From contig JADJEV010000005.1 in assembly GCA_016708905.1 (NCBI GenBank), positions 496,001 to 560,000 of the forward strand: 64,000 nt of DNA. The letters run 5' to 3'. Below are positions 46,480-56,094 of the stretch, in pieces. The translations under genes were made by a program, and so were the position numbers. The stretch comes from Candidatus Methylophosphatis roskildensis (GTDB lineage Bacteria; Pseudomonadota; Gammaproteobacteria; Burkholderiales; Rhodocyclaceae). Below the pieces are notes generated by a model that worked only from the letters and a program-made list of their open reading frames with translations, had not been told where the DNA came from and ran no database searches. The number at the start of each line of letters is the position of its first letter. Within the stretch, counting starts at the first letter, position 1.

Positions 46480-47685
46480 CTACTTTATGTCCGGCGCGGC
46501 TGGCTCCCTGCGCGGAACGATCTCGTAGGGCCGAGCGCCCCCCGGCGGAAATCGCCGCGGCGGTTCGATAGCCCGCCGGCAGGCCGTTCTCGCCACGGCC
46601 GCATCGCGATGGAAGCTACCTCTACACTGCTCACGCGTGGACTTGGATACCTCGCCGTCGTTGCAACAGTAGCCGGACTCGGGTGGCGGCCGGCAGTACT
46701 TTGCCGCCGAGCCCCGATCGGGAAAAAACCTGCCGCGGCACTGCTCACGACCGGATTCGAAGACCCGTCCGTCGGCGCAGCAGAAGCCCTGCGGCGCCCG
46801 CTGGCACGCACGCTCCGCGTCGCGCTGCTCGAGGTGAAAGCTCCCCCTGCAGCGCTCGCGCGCCGTGCGGAACACTTCGCCGTCGCTGCAGCAATAGCCG
46901 AACTCGGGCCTCGGCGGTTGGCAACTCGCTTCGGCCGCGCCGCGCTCGGCGAAGAACATGCCGCGGCATCGCCCGCGACTGGTTTCGAAAACCCGTCCGC
47001 CATCGCAGCAGAAGCCGTCTGGCCGAGCCGGTGGAGGTGGCGCCACGCCGTCGACCTGCCTGATCCAGCGGCGGATGTCCTCGAGTTCGTCGGGGGTGGC
47101 CAGACGCGTGTCGGGCAGCGCGGCGTTCGGTTGGGCGAGGAAGGTCTCTCCGCGACGCAGGCGCACTGGCGGATAAACGCCCGTCCTCGATCGGCAGACC
47201 ACCACGCCGTCGAGGACCGTGACCATCACCGAACGATCGCGCGGCACCTGGAAGACGAACTCGGTTCCCTCCACGCCGGCAACCACGTTCTCGCTTTCCG
47301 CTTCGAAGAAGCCGCGCGCCCTGGCGAGAATCCGGCCGAACTCGACGAAGAAGGAACCGAGGCGGGCGCGCGTGTTGACATCGAGGATGACCTCGTGCCC
47401 TTCCGGGAAACGAATGCGGGCGACCGCGTCGGGACCGGTCTGGATTACGTCGCCGGGCCGCAGTTGGTGCGGCAGGTTCACAGGCAGCGCGCGCCCATTC
47501 CGGTACACCATTGCCACGCCGGCGAGTTCCGCCGGCCGGACACGGACGTACCGATCGGGGTCGCGCGGATCCTGCTTCAGCACATCCACCAGCATCGGCG
47601 TACAGCCCGACAGCGCAAGGCATGCGAGCAACAACAGTGCCGCGCGCACGTGCCACGCCAACGCGAATCGCGGTGTGGTTTTCAT
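46480..47685 (-). CDS. FecR-domain lipoprotein with four Cys-rich repeats
   Basis: A 401-residue lipoprotein (lipobox LALSGC, Cys28). Residues 40-190 are a FecR-like domain (LRPGDVIQTGPDAVARIRFP; ESENVVAGVEGTEFVFQVPR). A Pro linker leads to four tandem repeats at 224-255, 263-294, 300-331 and 338-369, each G-F/Y-C-C-x-D/G-G ... C-R-G ... A ... C with invariant spacing CC-x12-C-x14-C. I know no named family for this repeat; paired disulfides are likely. The ATG (47685) overlaps the stop of the TIR-CHASE2 gene, so the two are translated together. Confidence 0.85.
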   Translation of the reverse strand: MKTTPRFALAWHVRAALLLLACLALSGCTPMLVDVLKQDPRDPDRYVRVRPAELAGVAMVYRNGRALPVNLPHQLRPGDVIQTGPDAVARIRFPEGHEVILDVNTRARLGSFFVEFGRILARARGFFEAESENVVAGVEGTEFVFQVPRDRSVMVTVLDGVVVCRSRTGVYPPVRLRRGETFLAQPNAALPDTRLATPDELEDIRRWIRQVDGVAPPPPARPDGFCCDGGRVFETSRGRCRGMFFAERGAAEASCQPPRPEFGYCCSDGEVFRTARERCRGSFHLEQRDAERACQRAPQGFCCADGRVFESGREQCRGRFFPDRGSAAKYCRPPPESGYCCNDGEVSKSTREQCRGSFHRDAAVARTACRRAIEPPRRFPPGGARPYEIVPRREPAAPDIK

Positions 47686-49460
47686 TGGACCGGCTCCGCG
47701 ACGATCGCGGAATCTGCCCGACTTTCGAGCCAGCCGAGAATCCGGTAGGCAAGGGCGAAGGCCACGATGTCGTACATGGGGTTGAGCAGAATGCCCAGCG
47801 AAGATAGTACGACGCTCAGCGCGAAATAAGCCAGCAACAGGGCAACGAGAATCGCGATCCTGGCGCCGCGCGAAACATGCAGGGTGAGAAATCGCGCGCC
47901 GGCGCCGAGCAGCGCGAAAGCGAGCATGATGGCGAACTGGGTCGATGCTTGCAGCGGGCGCACCGTGAAGCCACTGAGAAGATTGCGCAGGGCGTCGGCG
48001 TGGAGTTCGACCCCGAAGCGCTCCTCCCGCCACAGGCCGCGCTCGACGATATGCACATCGCGCGCGGCCGCCGTCTCGACCCCGACGAGCAGCGTCCTGC
48101 CCGTCAGACCTTCCGGGACAGCGCGCTGTGGATCGAGCAGATCTGCATACGAATGGCGTTGCGGCGGCTGGCGCCAGTAGTCGAGCGGGGACAGGACCAA
48201 CAGGCCCGTCGCCACGTCGTCGTCGCGCGCGAGCGCGGGGCATTGCGCCGGCGTCGAGCGCATATGCTGCATCTCCGAGAACTGCAGGTGGCTGATGCGG
48301 TTCGAGCCGGAAGCCAACGTGATACTGCGCCGGGCTGCGCACACGTCCGCCGGCTCTGCATCGAAGACCGCTGCCAGCGCCAGCGCCGGGCTGTCGGCGC
48401 GGCGACAGTCGGCGGCCTGTGCCGCCTCGTCAGCTTGGGGCAGCGCGCGCGCCAGCGGAGCGGTGAACAGGTAGCCGCGCTTGTGACCGATGCACAGTAC
48501 GCCCCACCGAGCACCGGTTTGCAGCAGCGCCGGCGTGAGCCGCGGAATTCCGTGGTCGATGGCACGCACGCCGAATACCACGCGCGTCCCGCGCTCGCCG
48601 GCAAGCCTGACGGCCTCCGCGAGCGCCGCGTCGAACTCGGTGTCGCGTTCGAAGAAGAAATCGAAAGCGATCACCGCCGCACCCGCCTGCGACAGCCGTT
48701 CGACCAGCCGGGCATGCTCGCCCCGCCAGAACGGCGCACCGTCGTAGGCTCGACCGAGCACGCGCTCGGTGTGCTCGTCGAGGGCGACGATCGCGGCGCG
48801 GTGTTCCCCGGCTACCGGACTCAGTCCCTTGCTCAGCCACAAGGTGTAGCTGGCAATCTGGGTGTCGATTCCCCACATGCTGAACAAGCGCACCCAGGCA
48901 GCGAAGAAGACCAGAGGGACGATCAGCGGCACCACGACCGAGGTCCGTTTGACGTAGCGCAGCAGGCGCAGCGCCCGGTCCCGCTCGCGCTCGCCCCAGC
49001 GGCGCGGACGCTGTTCGATGACGTCCACCAGCCGATCGAAGTCCTCGCGGAAATGCGCGTCGTCGATCGTCAAACCCTGGCAGTCGGCCAGCGCGGCGAG
49101 TCTCGGCGGCAACTGTTCGCGCGTCGGCATGCGCGCGCCGTCAGTAAGCACCGGAACGACGCGGATATTCCGATCGAGTGCGGTTGCTACCTCGTGCGCC
49201 ACATAGTCCTGCGCTGCCCACAGGCGCAATTGACCTTGCGCATCGGATATGCCGAGCCAGCGGGGACCGATGAGCGCGATCAGAACCTCGCACTCGGCGA
49301 GGCGCTGCTCGAGGACTTGCGGGAATTTGTCACCCGGATCGATGCCTTCGCGGTCGAAGAAGACGCGTGCCGTGCCGAACTGACGCTCGAACCAGTCGAA
49401 AAGTCGCCACGCCGACTTGCCGGCGTCATCACGGCGATAGCTGATGAAGATCAGGGCCAG
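47682..49460 (-). CDS. TIR-domain CHASE2 membrane protein
   Basis: 592 residues if started at CTG 49460. Residues 1 to about 150 are a TIR domain: LIFISYRRDDAGKSAWRLFD, VFFDREGIDPGDKF, VLIALIGPRWLG and HEVATALDRNIRVVPVLTDG with E90 at the usual catalytic position of NAD-cleaving TIRs. A membrane span (174-194) leads to a CHASE2 extracytoplasmic sensor (about 212-507; AIVALDEHTERVLG, AAVIAFDFFFERDTEFD) and three C-terminal spans. The frame has an upstream TGA and no ATG/GTG before the TIR core; GGGAG lies six bases before CTG 49460. A TTG at 49229 would lose half of the TIR. Confidence 0.82.
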   Translation of the reverse strand: MALIFISYRRDDAGKSAWRLFDWFERQFGTARVFFDREGIDPGDKFPQVLEQRLAECEVLIALIGPRWLGISDAQGQLRLWAAQDYVAHEVATALDRNIRVVPVLTDGARMPTREQLPPRLAALADCQGLTIDDAHFREDFDRLVDVIEQRPRRWGERERDRALRLLRYVKRTSVVVPLIVPLVFFAAWVRLFSMWGIDTQIASYTLWLSKGLSPVAGEHRAAIVALDEHTERVLGRAYDGAPFWRGEHARLVERLSQAGAAVIAFDFFFERDTEFDAALAEAVRLAGERGTRVVFGVRAIDHGIPRLTPALLQTGARWGVLCIGHKRGYLFTAPLARALPQADEAAQAADCRRADSPALALAAVFDAEPADVCAARRSITLASGSNRISHLQFSEMQHMRSTPAQCPALARDDDVATGLLVLSPLDYWRQPPQRHSYADLLDPQRAVPEGLTGRTLLVGVETAAARDVHIVERGLWREERFGVELHADALRNLLSGFTVRPLQASTQFAIMLAFALLGAGARFLTLHVSRGARIAILVALLLAYFALSVVLSSLGILLNPMYDIVAFALAYRILGWLESRADSAIVAEPVQ

Positions 49461-49983
49461 CTTGCGCTCCCGTCGGCGCGATCATGCGCAACTCCCACGC
49501 CCAAGCCGCAGCCAACTTGCGCCTCGTCAGGTTCTCGAACCGGGTCGCGCGTCGCATGTCTCCCGCGCAAAGCACGGAAGCCATGCCGGACAAGCCGCCG
49601 GCATGCGGCACGTGGAAAAAAGCCCAAGACGTCTCCCTTTCTTCTCTTGACTGACTGTATCGCCGCACCCGCGAGAGGTCAATCACACCCTTCTTGGCGA
49701 GCAAGGGCGGCGGTCGGGACACAGCCGGGTCCAAGCGGACATGAGGCCGACCGCCGCGGAGCGCCCCGTGTTCTGGCAGTGCCAAAGGCCCCAAGGCGGT
49801 CACGAGATCGGTGCAGCGCTCCACCGTCGCACTGGACTGCCACCATGACATAATCGCCAATCAACGCCGCCTTGTTGCTTTGGTGTCCATGCAAGCGTCC
49901 TTGCCCCGGAAGTTCCTGCGAACCGAGACGCGACCCAGTCCCGTCCAGGGCTGGCGCGCCCGGGCACATCGCGAGCCTCGCAA
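49461..49983. other. Intergenic region upstream of the TIR-CHASE2 gene and the K+ channel gene
   Basis: 523 bases between divergent genes. A minus-strand frame at 49429-49860 is open but its composition is poor and it would run out of frame into the TIR coding region, so I do not call it. No recognisable regulatory site, repeat or RNA seen. Confidence 0.45.
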
Positions 49984-51054
49984 ATGAGATTCGGGTTCGG
50001 GTTCCGGCACACCCGCCGGCGCAAACTGCTGTTTCAGCGCACCCGGCTCCCGCGCATTCTGACGCGCATCTACCTGTCGGGGGCCGCCCTGCTGTTGCTG
50101 ATCGTCATCGGCACTGCTGGCTTTTATCTTGGCGCCGAACCCCGGCCGAGCCTTTCGGATTCACTGCACATGACCCTGATCACCATCTCGACGGTCGGGT
50201 ATGGCGAAGTCGTACCTTTGCGCGTGTTCGGCGAGCAGGTCTTTGCCGGCGTCCTGAGCATCGCTGGATTCGGCAATCTGACCTTTCTGTTCACCAGCCT
50301 GACGGTGTTCTTTCTCGAAACCGACCTCGACAACACGCTGCGGAGACGCCGTATGGAAAAGCAGATCAAGAAGCTGCACCAGCATTACATCATCTGCGGA
50401 TTCGGCCGCGTCGGCCGCAATATCGCCAACGAGCTGTACTCGACCGCTCACCATATCGTCGCCATCGATCCGGACGAATCCAATTTCGAAACCAACCGCG
50501 AACGCTTTCCGGGGCTACTCTACCTGCATGGCGACGCTAGTGACGACGATCTGATGCTCGCCGCCGACATTGCCGGCGCGCGCGGTGTATTCGCGGTGAC
50601 TGGCGACGACGGCAAGAACATCATGGTCACGCTCACGGCGAAGCAGCTCAATCCGCGGGTGCGTGTGGTTGCCCGCTGCCATGAAATGCGCAATGCGGAG
50701 AAGCTGCGCAAAGCCGGCGCGGACCAGGTGGTGTCGCCGGATTTCACCGGCGGCATGCGCCTGGCTTCGACGATGATCCGGCCCCACGTCGTCTCCTTCT
50801 TCGACGAGATGCTGCGCACCGACCGCACGCTCCGGCTGGAGGAAGTCGACCTGCCACAGAACTTCAAATCGCGGACCTTCGGCAGTTTGGAGCCGCGCAC
50901 GCCCGAGTACGTATTGCTCGCGGTGCGCGCCGGCAAGCACTGGCACTTCAATCCCTCGTCGGATTTCCAGCTCGAACCGGGACATGTCGTGATCGCCATG
51001 GCCACACCCTACGGTCGCCACGAACTCGAGCTCGCGATGCGTTCCGAAACCTAG
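49984..51054 (+). CDS. Two-span potassium channel with RCK domain
   Basis: A 356-residue K+ channel: membrane span 1 (about 30-50), pore helix and filter TVGYGEV (70-76), span 2 (about 85-112), then RCK domain: HYIICGFGRVGRNIANEL (Rossmann), FAVTGDDGKNIMVTLTAK and TrkA-C (about 275-350). The layout matches MthK/Kch-type gated channels. Only one pore loop, so it would form a tetramer. It is monocistronic; ATG at 49984. Confidence 0.95.
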   Translation: MRFGFGFRHTRRRKLLFQRTRLPRILTRIYLSGAALLLLIVIGTAGFYLGAEPRPSLSDSLHMTLITISTVGYGEVVPLRVFGEQVFAGVLSIAGFGNLTFLFTSLTVFFLETDLDNTLRRRRMEKQIKKLHQHYIICGFGRVGRNIANELYSTAHHIVAIDPDESNFETNRERFPGLLYLHGDASDDDLMLAADIAGARGVFAVTGDDGKNIMVTLTAKQLNPRVRVVARCHEMRNAEKLRKAGADQVVSPDFTGGMRLASTMIRPHVVSFFDEMLRTDRTLRLEEVDLPQNFKSRTFGSLEPRTPEYVLLAVRAGKHWHFNPSSDFQLEPGHVVIAMATPYGRHELELAMRSET

Positions 51055-51078
51055 CCGCCTGTCGGGTTTCACTCTTGA

Positions 51079-51255
51079 GCACGCGAATCAATCCAGACAA
51101 GCTGCCGGGTTGAGCTATGGCGCCAGTTGATCGAATACGACCCACCTCGGCCCGAACATATCGTGACGGAAGGCGGCCTCGGTAACCGATTCAATGCAGA
51201 ATGGGGCCTCGAATTGCCGATCGGCCAGATCGACGAAGTCCCCTGGGAGAATTGA
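51079..51255 (+). pseudogene. Possible gene remnant directly before scpB
   Basis: A 58-codon open stretch with coding character, ESIQTSCRVELWRQLIEYDP then HIVTEGGLGNRFNAEWGLEL and IDEVPWEN, ending in TGA directly adjacent to the scpB ATG. It has no good start: the frame is preceded by TGA at 51076-51078. It looks like the C-terminal end of a longer gene lost upstream. I do not recognise the family. Confidence 0.4.
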
Positions 51256-52035
51256 ATGTCACTGATTGTCACCGAAACAGATGAAGCGATCGCGACGATC
51301 GTGATGAACAACCCGCAGAGGCGGAACGCGCTCAGCGAAGCGCTTATCGCTGATGTCACCAACGCGTTGCATGGATTTCGAGAGCAGCAGGTTCGAGCCG
51401 TCGTGCTGCGGGCACCGCCCGGTACGAAAGTCTGGTGCGCAGGACACGATATAAGTGAGCTTCCCGATCGCGGGCGCGATCCGCTGGGATGGAGCGACTC
51501 GCTGCGCGTGCTGGTCCGCGCGATTCACGAGTTCCCGGCACCGATAATCGCGCTGATCGAGGGCAGCGTCTGGGGTGGTGGCTGCGAAGTTGCGATGTCA
51601 TGCGACATGCTGATAGCCACCCCAGACGTAACCTTCGCCATCACACCGGCGAAGCTCGGGATCCCCTATAACCTAGGTGGCGTGCTAACTTTGATGAACG
51701 CCATCCCGCTTCCGATAGCACGGGAGATGCTGTTTACCGCGCAGCCCATTCCGTCGACCCAGGCGTTGAACCTCGGTGTCATAAACTATGTCAAGCCGGC
51801 CGACGAGATCGAGGCTTTCGTCTATCGGACGGCTCGGCAAATTGCGGCCAACGCACCGTTGAGCATTGCGGTAATGAAGGAGGAGCTGCGGCTGCTTGCC
51901 GGAGCGCATTCGATCACTCCCGAGCTATTCGAACGTATTCAGGGCCTGCGCAGAATCGTCTATGACAGCCACGACTATCAAGAGGGGCTGAATGCAATTC
52001 GCGACAAGCGCACGCCAGAGTTCAAGGGGCGATAA
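51256..52035 (+). CDS. scpB: Methylmalonyl-CoA decarboxylase-like enoyl-CoA hydratase family protein
   Basis: A 259-residue crotonase-fold protein aligned over its full length with E. coli ScpB: VWCAGHDISELPDRGRDPL (H64), EGSVWGGGCEVAMSCDMLIA, ITPAKLGIPYNLGG (Y138) and FERIQGLRRIVYDSHDYQEG. His and Tyr at these positions are the ScpB active-site residues, so decarboxylation of (R)-methylmalonyl-CoA to propionyl-CoA is likely. No mutase gene is adjacent. GGGAG is six bases before the ATG. Confidence 0.87.
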   Translation: MSLIVTETDEAIATIVMNNPQRRNALSEALIADVTNALHGFREQQVRAVVLRAPPGTKVWCAGHDISELPDRGRDPLGWSDSLRVLVRAIHEFPAPIIALIEGSVWGGGCEVAMSCDMLIATPDVTFAITPAKLGIPYNLGGVLTLMNAIPLPIAREMLFTAQPIPSTQALNLGVINYVKPADEIEAFVYRTARQIAANAPLSIAVMKEELRLLAGAHSITPELFERIQGLRRIVYDSHDYQEGLNAIRDKRTPEFKGR

Positions 52036-52164
52036 CAGGGCCGCCGCCGTAGCGCCCGTTCCAAGACCACGCGCCTGCCAAATCGTTCGACATTTGCGGC
52101 GTTCGAGCTTGTTCCAAGCACACCGGCCATTGGCCGACACCAACACCAGTCAAGGAGCCCAGAA

Positions 52165-53583
52165 ATGCGTCGTACCCGCAACGCCAAGATTGTCGCCACA
52201 CTCGGTCCCGCCACTGGCGACCGCGACACCATCAGAGCCTTGTTCGAGGCTGGTGCGGACGTCTTCCGCCTGAATTTCAGCCACGGCACGCACGAGGACC
52301 ACAAGCAGCGTTTGGATATGATCCGCGCGATCGAACGCGAAGTGGGTCGGCCAATCGGCGTGCTTATCGACCTCCAGGGCCCGAAGCTTCGCATCGGCAC
52401 CTTCACCGATGGCGCGATCCAACTCGAAGAGGGAGCGGCATTCCGCCTCGACCTGGAGCGCGACAAGCCGGGCGATCAAACTCGTGCGCCGCTGCCACAT
52501 CCGGAGATTTTCAATGCTTTGACGGAAGGTACCGACCTGCTTCTCGATGATGGCCGCGTTCGGTTGCGAGTCGAACGCTGCAGTCCGGAATTCGCCGAGA
52601 CCCGCGTCGTTACGGGCGGCGCGCTGTCCGATCGCAAAGGGGTGAACGTCCCCGGCGTCATGTTACCGCTGTCCGCATTGACACAGAAGGACCGGGTCGA
52701 CCTCGATTACGGTCTAACCGTAGGAATCGACTGGATCGCATTGTCATTCGTCCAGCGCGCCCGGGACATTGTCGAGATCAAGGAAATCGTCAAGGGCCGT
52801 GCCGGCATCGTCGCCAAGCTGGAGAAGCCGGCGGCAATCGGCAGTCTCGACGCGATCGTCAGCGAAAGCGACGCGGTGATGGTCGCGCGAGGCGACCTCG
52901 GCGTGGAGATGCCGCACGAACAAGTGCCGGCGATCCAGAAGCGCATCCTCCACGCCTGCCGTCGGGCAGGCAAGCCGGTGATCGTCGCCACCCAGATGCT
53001 CGACTCGATGGTTGCCGCGCCAGTGCCGACGCGCGCCGAAGCCTCGGATGTCGCCACCGCGATTTACGACGGCGCCGATGCGGTAATGCTGTCGGCCGAA
53101 TCGGCCTCGGGCAAGTATCCGGTCCAAGCCGTGAGCATGATGGATAGCATCATCGCCCACACCGAGGCCGACCCCTACTACCGCGAAGCGATCGATGCGT
53201 CGCAGACACCTCCGCGAGCCGACGTGGCCGATGCCATCGGGGCAGCCATGCGCCGGGTTGCCGGCTTGCTGCCGGTCGCAGCCACGGTTGCCTACACTAC
53301 CTCCGGCTACTCCGCGCTGCGCATGGCGCGCGAGCGTCCGCAGTCTCCGATTATCGGCATGACGCCGCGTGTAGCGACCGCGCGACGGCTCGCCCTCACC
53401 TGGGGCGTGCATGCAGTCCTGTGCCATGAGGTGGTCGATGTGCCGGAAATCAGCGAACTTGCCTGCGATACCGTGCGCAAGGAAGGTTTCGGCCAGTTAG
53501 GCCAGTCGATCGTCATCGTGGCCGGCATGCCCTTCGGCGCCTCTGGCACCACCAATCTGCTCAGGATTGCGCAGATCGCATGA
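52165..53583 (+). CDS. pyk: Pyruvate kinase
   Basis: Converts PEP and ADP to pyruvate and ATP. 472 residues: RRTRNAKIVATLGPATGDRD, VFRLNFSHGTHEDH, GVLIDLQGPKLRIG, IVAKLEKPAAI, MVARGDLGVEMP and VIVATQMLDSMVAAPVPTRA are all family motifs. AGGAG is eight bases before ATG 52165. A regulatory C-terminal domain is present, of normal length. Confidence 0.97.
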   Translation: MRRTRNAKIVATLGPATGDRDTIRALFEAGADVFRLNFSHGTHEDHKQRLDMIRAIEREVGRPIGVLIDLQGPKLRIGTFTDGAIQLEEGAAFRLDLERDKPGDQTRAPLPHPEIFNALTEGTDLLLDDGRVRLRVERCSPEFAETRVVTGGALSDRKGVNVPGVMLPLSALTQKDRVDLDYGLTVGIDWIALSFVQRARDIVEIKEIVKGRAGIVAKLEKPAAIGSLDAIVSESDAVMVARGDLGVEMPHEQVPAIQKRILHACRRAGKPVIVATQMLDSMVAAPVPTRAEASDVATAIYDGADAVMLSAESASGKYPVQAVSMMDSIIAHTEADPYYREAIDASQTPPRADVADAIGAAMRRVAGLLPVAATVAYTTSGYSALRMARERPQSPIIGMTPRVATARRLALTWGVHAVLCHEVVDVPEISELACDTVRKEGFGQLGQSIVIVAGMPFGASGTTNLLRIAQIA

Positions 53584-53971
53584 GTTGAGCAAAGTTTGCC
53601 AGATGGCGGGTGGGCGACTTGCCTGCGCGACGCCGCGAAGCGGTGTTCGGCACCGATCAGCCAGGAGAGAGCCGGATCCAATCGGCCGAAATCCGAGCGA
53701 CGTTCGATATCCGGGCGGACAGCATGTCGGCCTCCAATTGCGAGGTACGGGAACGACCGCGCGTCGCCCATCGGCCTGCCCTCGATACCATGGACCATGC
53801 AATATGGATCGAGCAGGCGCATCGCTTCGAGGGCGCGAGGTGCGCTTGAAGTCCCGATGATCGTTGGACAATCTGCGACAATTGCCGGGTTTCACCGGCG
53901 ATCAGCCACCACGTTCTCAAACACTTGGAGCCGTGCCGCCTTGGTCCGGCCAACTATCAGGGGAAACGAAC
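53584..53971. other. Intergenic region between pyk and the EF-G-like gene
   Basis: 388 bases. Frames on both strands are open in part but show no conserved residues or ribosome binding sites. AGGGGA at 53958-53965 belongs to the EF-G-like gene. Nothing else seen. Confidence 0.45.
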
Positions 53972-56026
53972 ATGAATCGAACTGCCACCGCCGACCTTCG
54001 CAGCGTCGTCCTCGTTGGACACGGGGCAGCCGGCAAGACGACCCTTGCTGAAGCGCTGCTGGCCGCCGCGGGCGCCATCACCAGCCGTGGCAGCGTCGAG
54101 CGGGGCAACACCGTGTGCGACTTCGATCCGCTGGAGAAGACCTTCGGCCACTCGATTGCCAGCGCGGTGGCAAGCTTTTCCTGGCAGGGCCGGCAGGTGC
54201 AACTGATTGACACGCCGGGCTATCCCGATTTTGCCGGCCAGGCCATTGCCGGACTGGCCGGGGCTGATACAGCGCTGGTGGTGATCAACGCGCAGGCGGG
54301 GATCGAGCTTTCCACGGAACGCATGATGAGGCGCGCCGGCGAGCGCGGCCTGTGCCGCATGATCGTGATCAACAAGATCGACGCAGACAATGTCGACCTG
54401 CCCGCCCTGATCGGCGACATCCGGGAACGTTTCGGCAGCGCCTGCAAACTGCTGGATCTGCCGGCGCATGATCGCCACGACGTGGTCGAATTGCTCGGGC
54501 ACGATTCCGGCGAAGCCGACTTCGAGTCGGTGGTGGCGGCACACCGTGCGCTGATCGATACGATCGTCGAGGAGGACGAAACGCTGCTCGCACGCTATCT
54601 CGAAGATGGCGCAGATCCGTCGCTCGACGAGTTGCACGCGCCGTTCGAGAAGGCAATGCGCGAGGGGCACCTGATTCCCGTCATGTTCGTCTCGGCACGC
54701 TCGGGCGCTGGCCTGCGCGAATTGCTCGACGTGCTTGCGCGGTTTGCACCGAGTCCGCAAGAAAGCAATCCACCGCCGTTCTGGCGCGGCGAGCCGGGCG
54801 GCGAAGGTTCGCCGTTCCAGGCCACGCCGGACACGGAGAAACACGCCCTCGCCCACGTCTTCAAGGTGGTGGTCGACCCGTACATCGGCAAGCTCGGGGT
54901 GTTTCGCGTGCATCAGGGTGTTCTGCGCCGGGACGCGCAATTGTTTGTCGGCGATGGCCGGCGGCCATTTCGCATTGCCCACCTGTACCGTGTGCAGGGC
55001 AAGGATTACATCGAGGTCGAAACTCTCGTGCCGGGCGAGATCGGCGCCATCGCCAAGGTCGATGAAATCACTTTCGACAGCGTCCTGCACGACTCGCACG
55101 AAGAAGACCACATCTTCCTCAAGCCCCTACAGTTTCCGCTGCCGATGCAGGGACTGGCTGTCGAGACGCGGCGCAAGTCCGACGAGCAGCGGATGTTCGA
55201 GGTCTTGCACAGGCTCGAACTCGAAGATCCGTGCTTTCGCGTCGAGCGCCATCCGACGACCCATGAGACGGTCATCCGCGGCCTCGGCGAGACGCATCTG
55301 CGGGCGCATCTGGCGAGACTCGAGCAGCAGTACAAGCTCGAACTCGATACGCGGCCGCCGCAGATTCCTTACCGCGAAACGATCACGTCGGGTGCCGAGT
55401 CGACCTATCGGCACAAGAAGCAGAGTGGCGGCGCCGGCCAGTTCGGCGAAGTGGCGCTGCGCGTCGAGCCGCTCCAGCGCGGTGCCGGCTTCGAGTTCGT
55501 CGACCAGGTGAAGGGCGGGGCGATTCCTGGCGTCTTCATGCCGGCGGTGGAAAAGGGCGTGCGCCAGGCGCTGGCCGACGGAATACTCGCCGGCTTCCCG
55601 GTCGAGGATCTGCGCGTCACGGTGATCGACGGGAAGACCCATCCGGTCGATGGCAAGGAGGTCGCCTTCCATACCGCCGGACGCAAGGCCACGATCGAGG
55701 CTGTCCGCAACGCCGGGCCGATTCTGCTCGAACCCCTGGTCGATATCGAGATTGTCGCCCCGCAGGAGACCATTGGCGATCTCACCGGCGATCTGGCAGC
55801 GCGGCGCGGCCATGTCACCGGCACGCAGGCGCGCGGACAAAGCGCAGCGGCGATTTCCGCCAAGGTGCCGCTGGCCGAAATCAACGACTACCAGTCACGC
55901 CTGAAGTCGCTGACCGGCGGCCGCGGCGGTTACAACATCGCGTTCAGTCACTACGCGCCGTTGCCCCCGTCGCTGCAGCAGCAGTTGACGTCGCAGCACA
56001 AGACAACGTCATCGGAGGACGAGTAG
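53972..56026 (+). CDS. Elongation factor G-like GTPase
   Basis: A 684-residue translational GTPase of the EF-G2/EF-G-like group: P-loop VVLVGHGAAGKTTLAEALL, G3 LIDTPGYPDF, G4 VINKID, then domains II-V ending GGRGGYNIAFSHYAPLP. A short Pro-rich insert (PSPQESNPPPFWRGEPGGEG) lies between the G domain and domain II. These proteins are not the main EF-G (no rpsL/rpsG/tuf genes here) and are thought to act in recycling or as stress paralogues. The ATG at 53972 follows AGGGGA. Confidence 0.9.
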   Translation: MNRTATADLRSVVLVGHGAAGKTTLAEALLAAAGAITSRGSVERGNTVCDFDPLEKTFGHSIASAVASFSWQGRQVQLIDTPGYPDFAGQAIAGLAGADTALVVINAQAGIELSTERMMRRAGERGLCRMIVINKIDADNVDLPALIGDIRERFGSACKLLDLPAHDRHDVVELLGHDSGEADFESVVAAHRALIDTIVEEDETLLARYLEDGADPSLDELHAPFEKAMREGHLIPVMFVSARSGAGLRELLDVLARFAPSPQESNPPPFWRGEPGGEGSPFQATPDTEKHALAHVFKVVVDPYIGKLGVFRVHQGVLRRDAQLFVGDGRRPFRIAHLYRVQGKDYIEVETLVPGEIGAIAKVDEITFDSVLHDSHEEDHIFLKPLQFPLPMQGLAVETRRKSDEQRMFEVLHRLELEDPCFRVERHPTTHETVIRGLGETHLRAHLARLEQQYKLELDTRPPQIPYRETITSGAESTYRHKKQSGGAGQFGEVALRVEPLQRGAGFEFVDQVKGGAIPGVFMPAVEKGVRQALADGILAGFPVEDLRVTVIDGKTHPVDGKEVAFHTAGRKATIEAVRNAGPILLEPLVDIEIVAPQETIGDLTGDLAARRGHVTGTQARGQSAAAISAKVPLAEINDYQSRLKSLTGGRGGYNIAFSHYAPLPPSLQQQLTSQHKTTSSEDE

Positions 56027-56094
56027 ACGGGAACGTGGTCGACCGCGATATGGGTCGCGACTGATTCCAGCGCGCCGCGTTCGAGCGGGCGAAC

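Noticed and set aside
49429..49860. 143-codon minus-strand frame upstream of the TIR gene
   Set aside because: It would overlap the TIR start in another frame and shows no protein-like conservation; the TIR frame explains the coding signal.
53584..53971. Several short frames between pyk and the EF-G-like gene
   Set aside because: No start signals, conserved residues or hydrophobic pattern on either strand.
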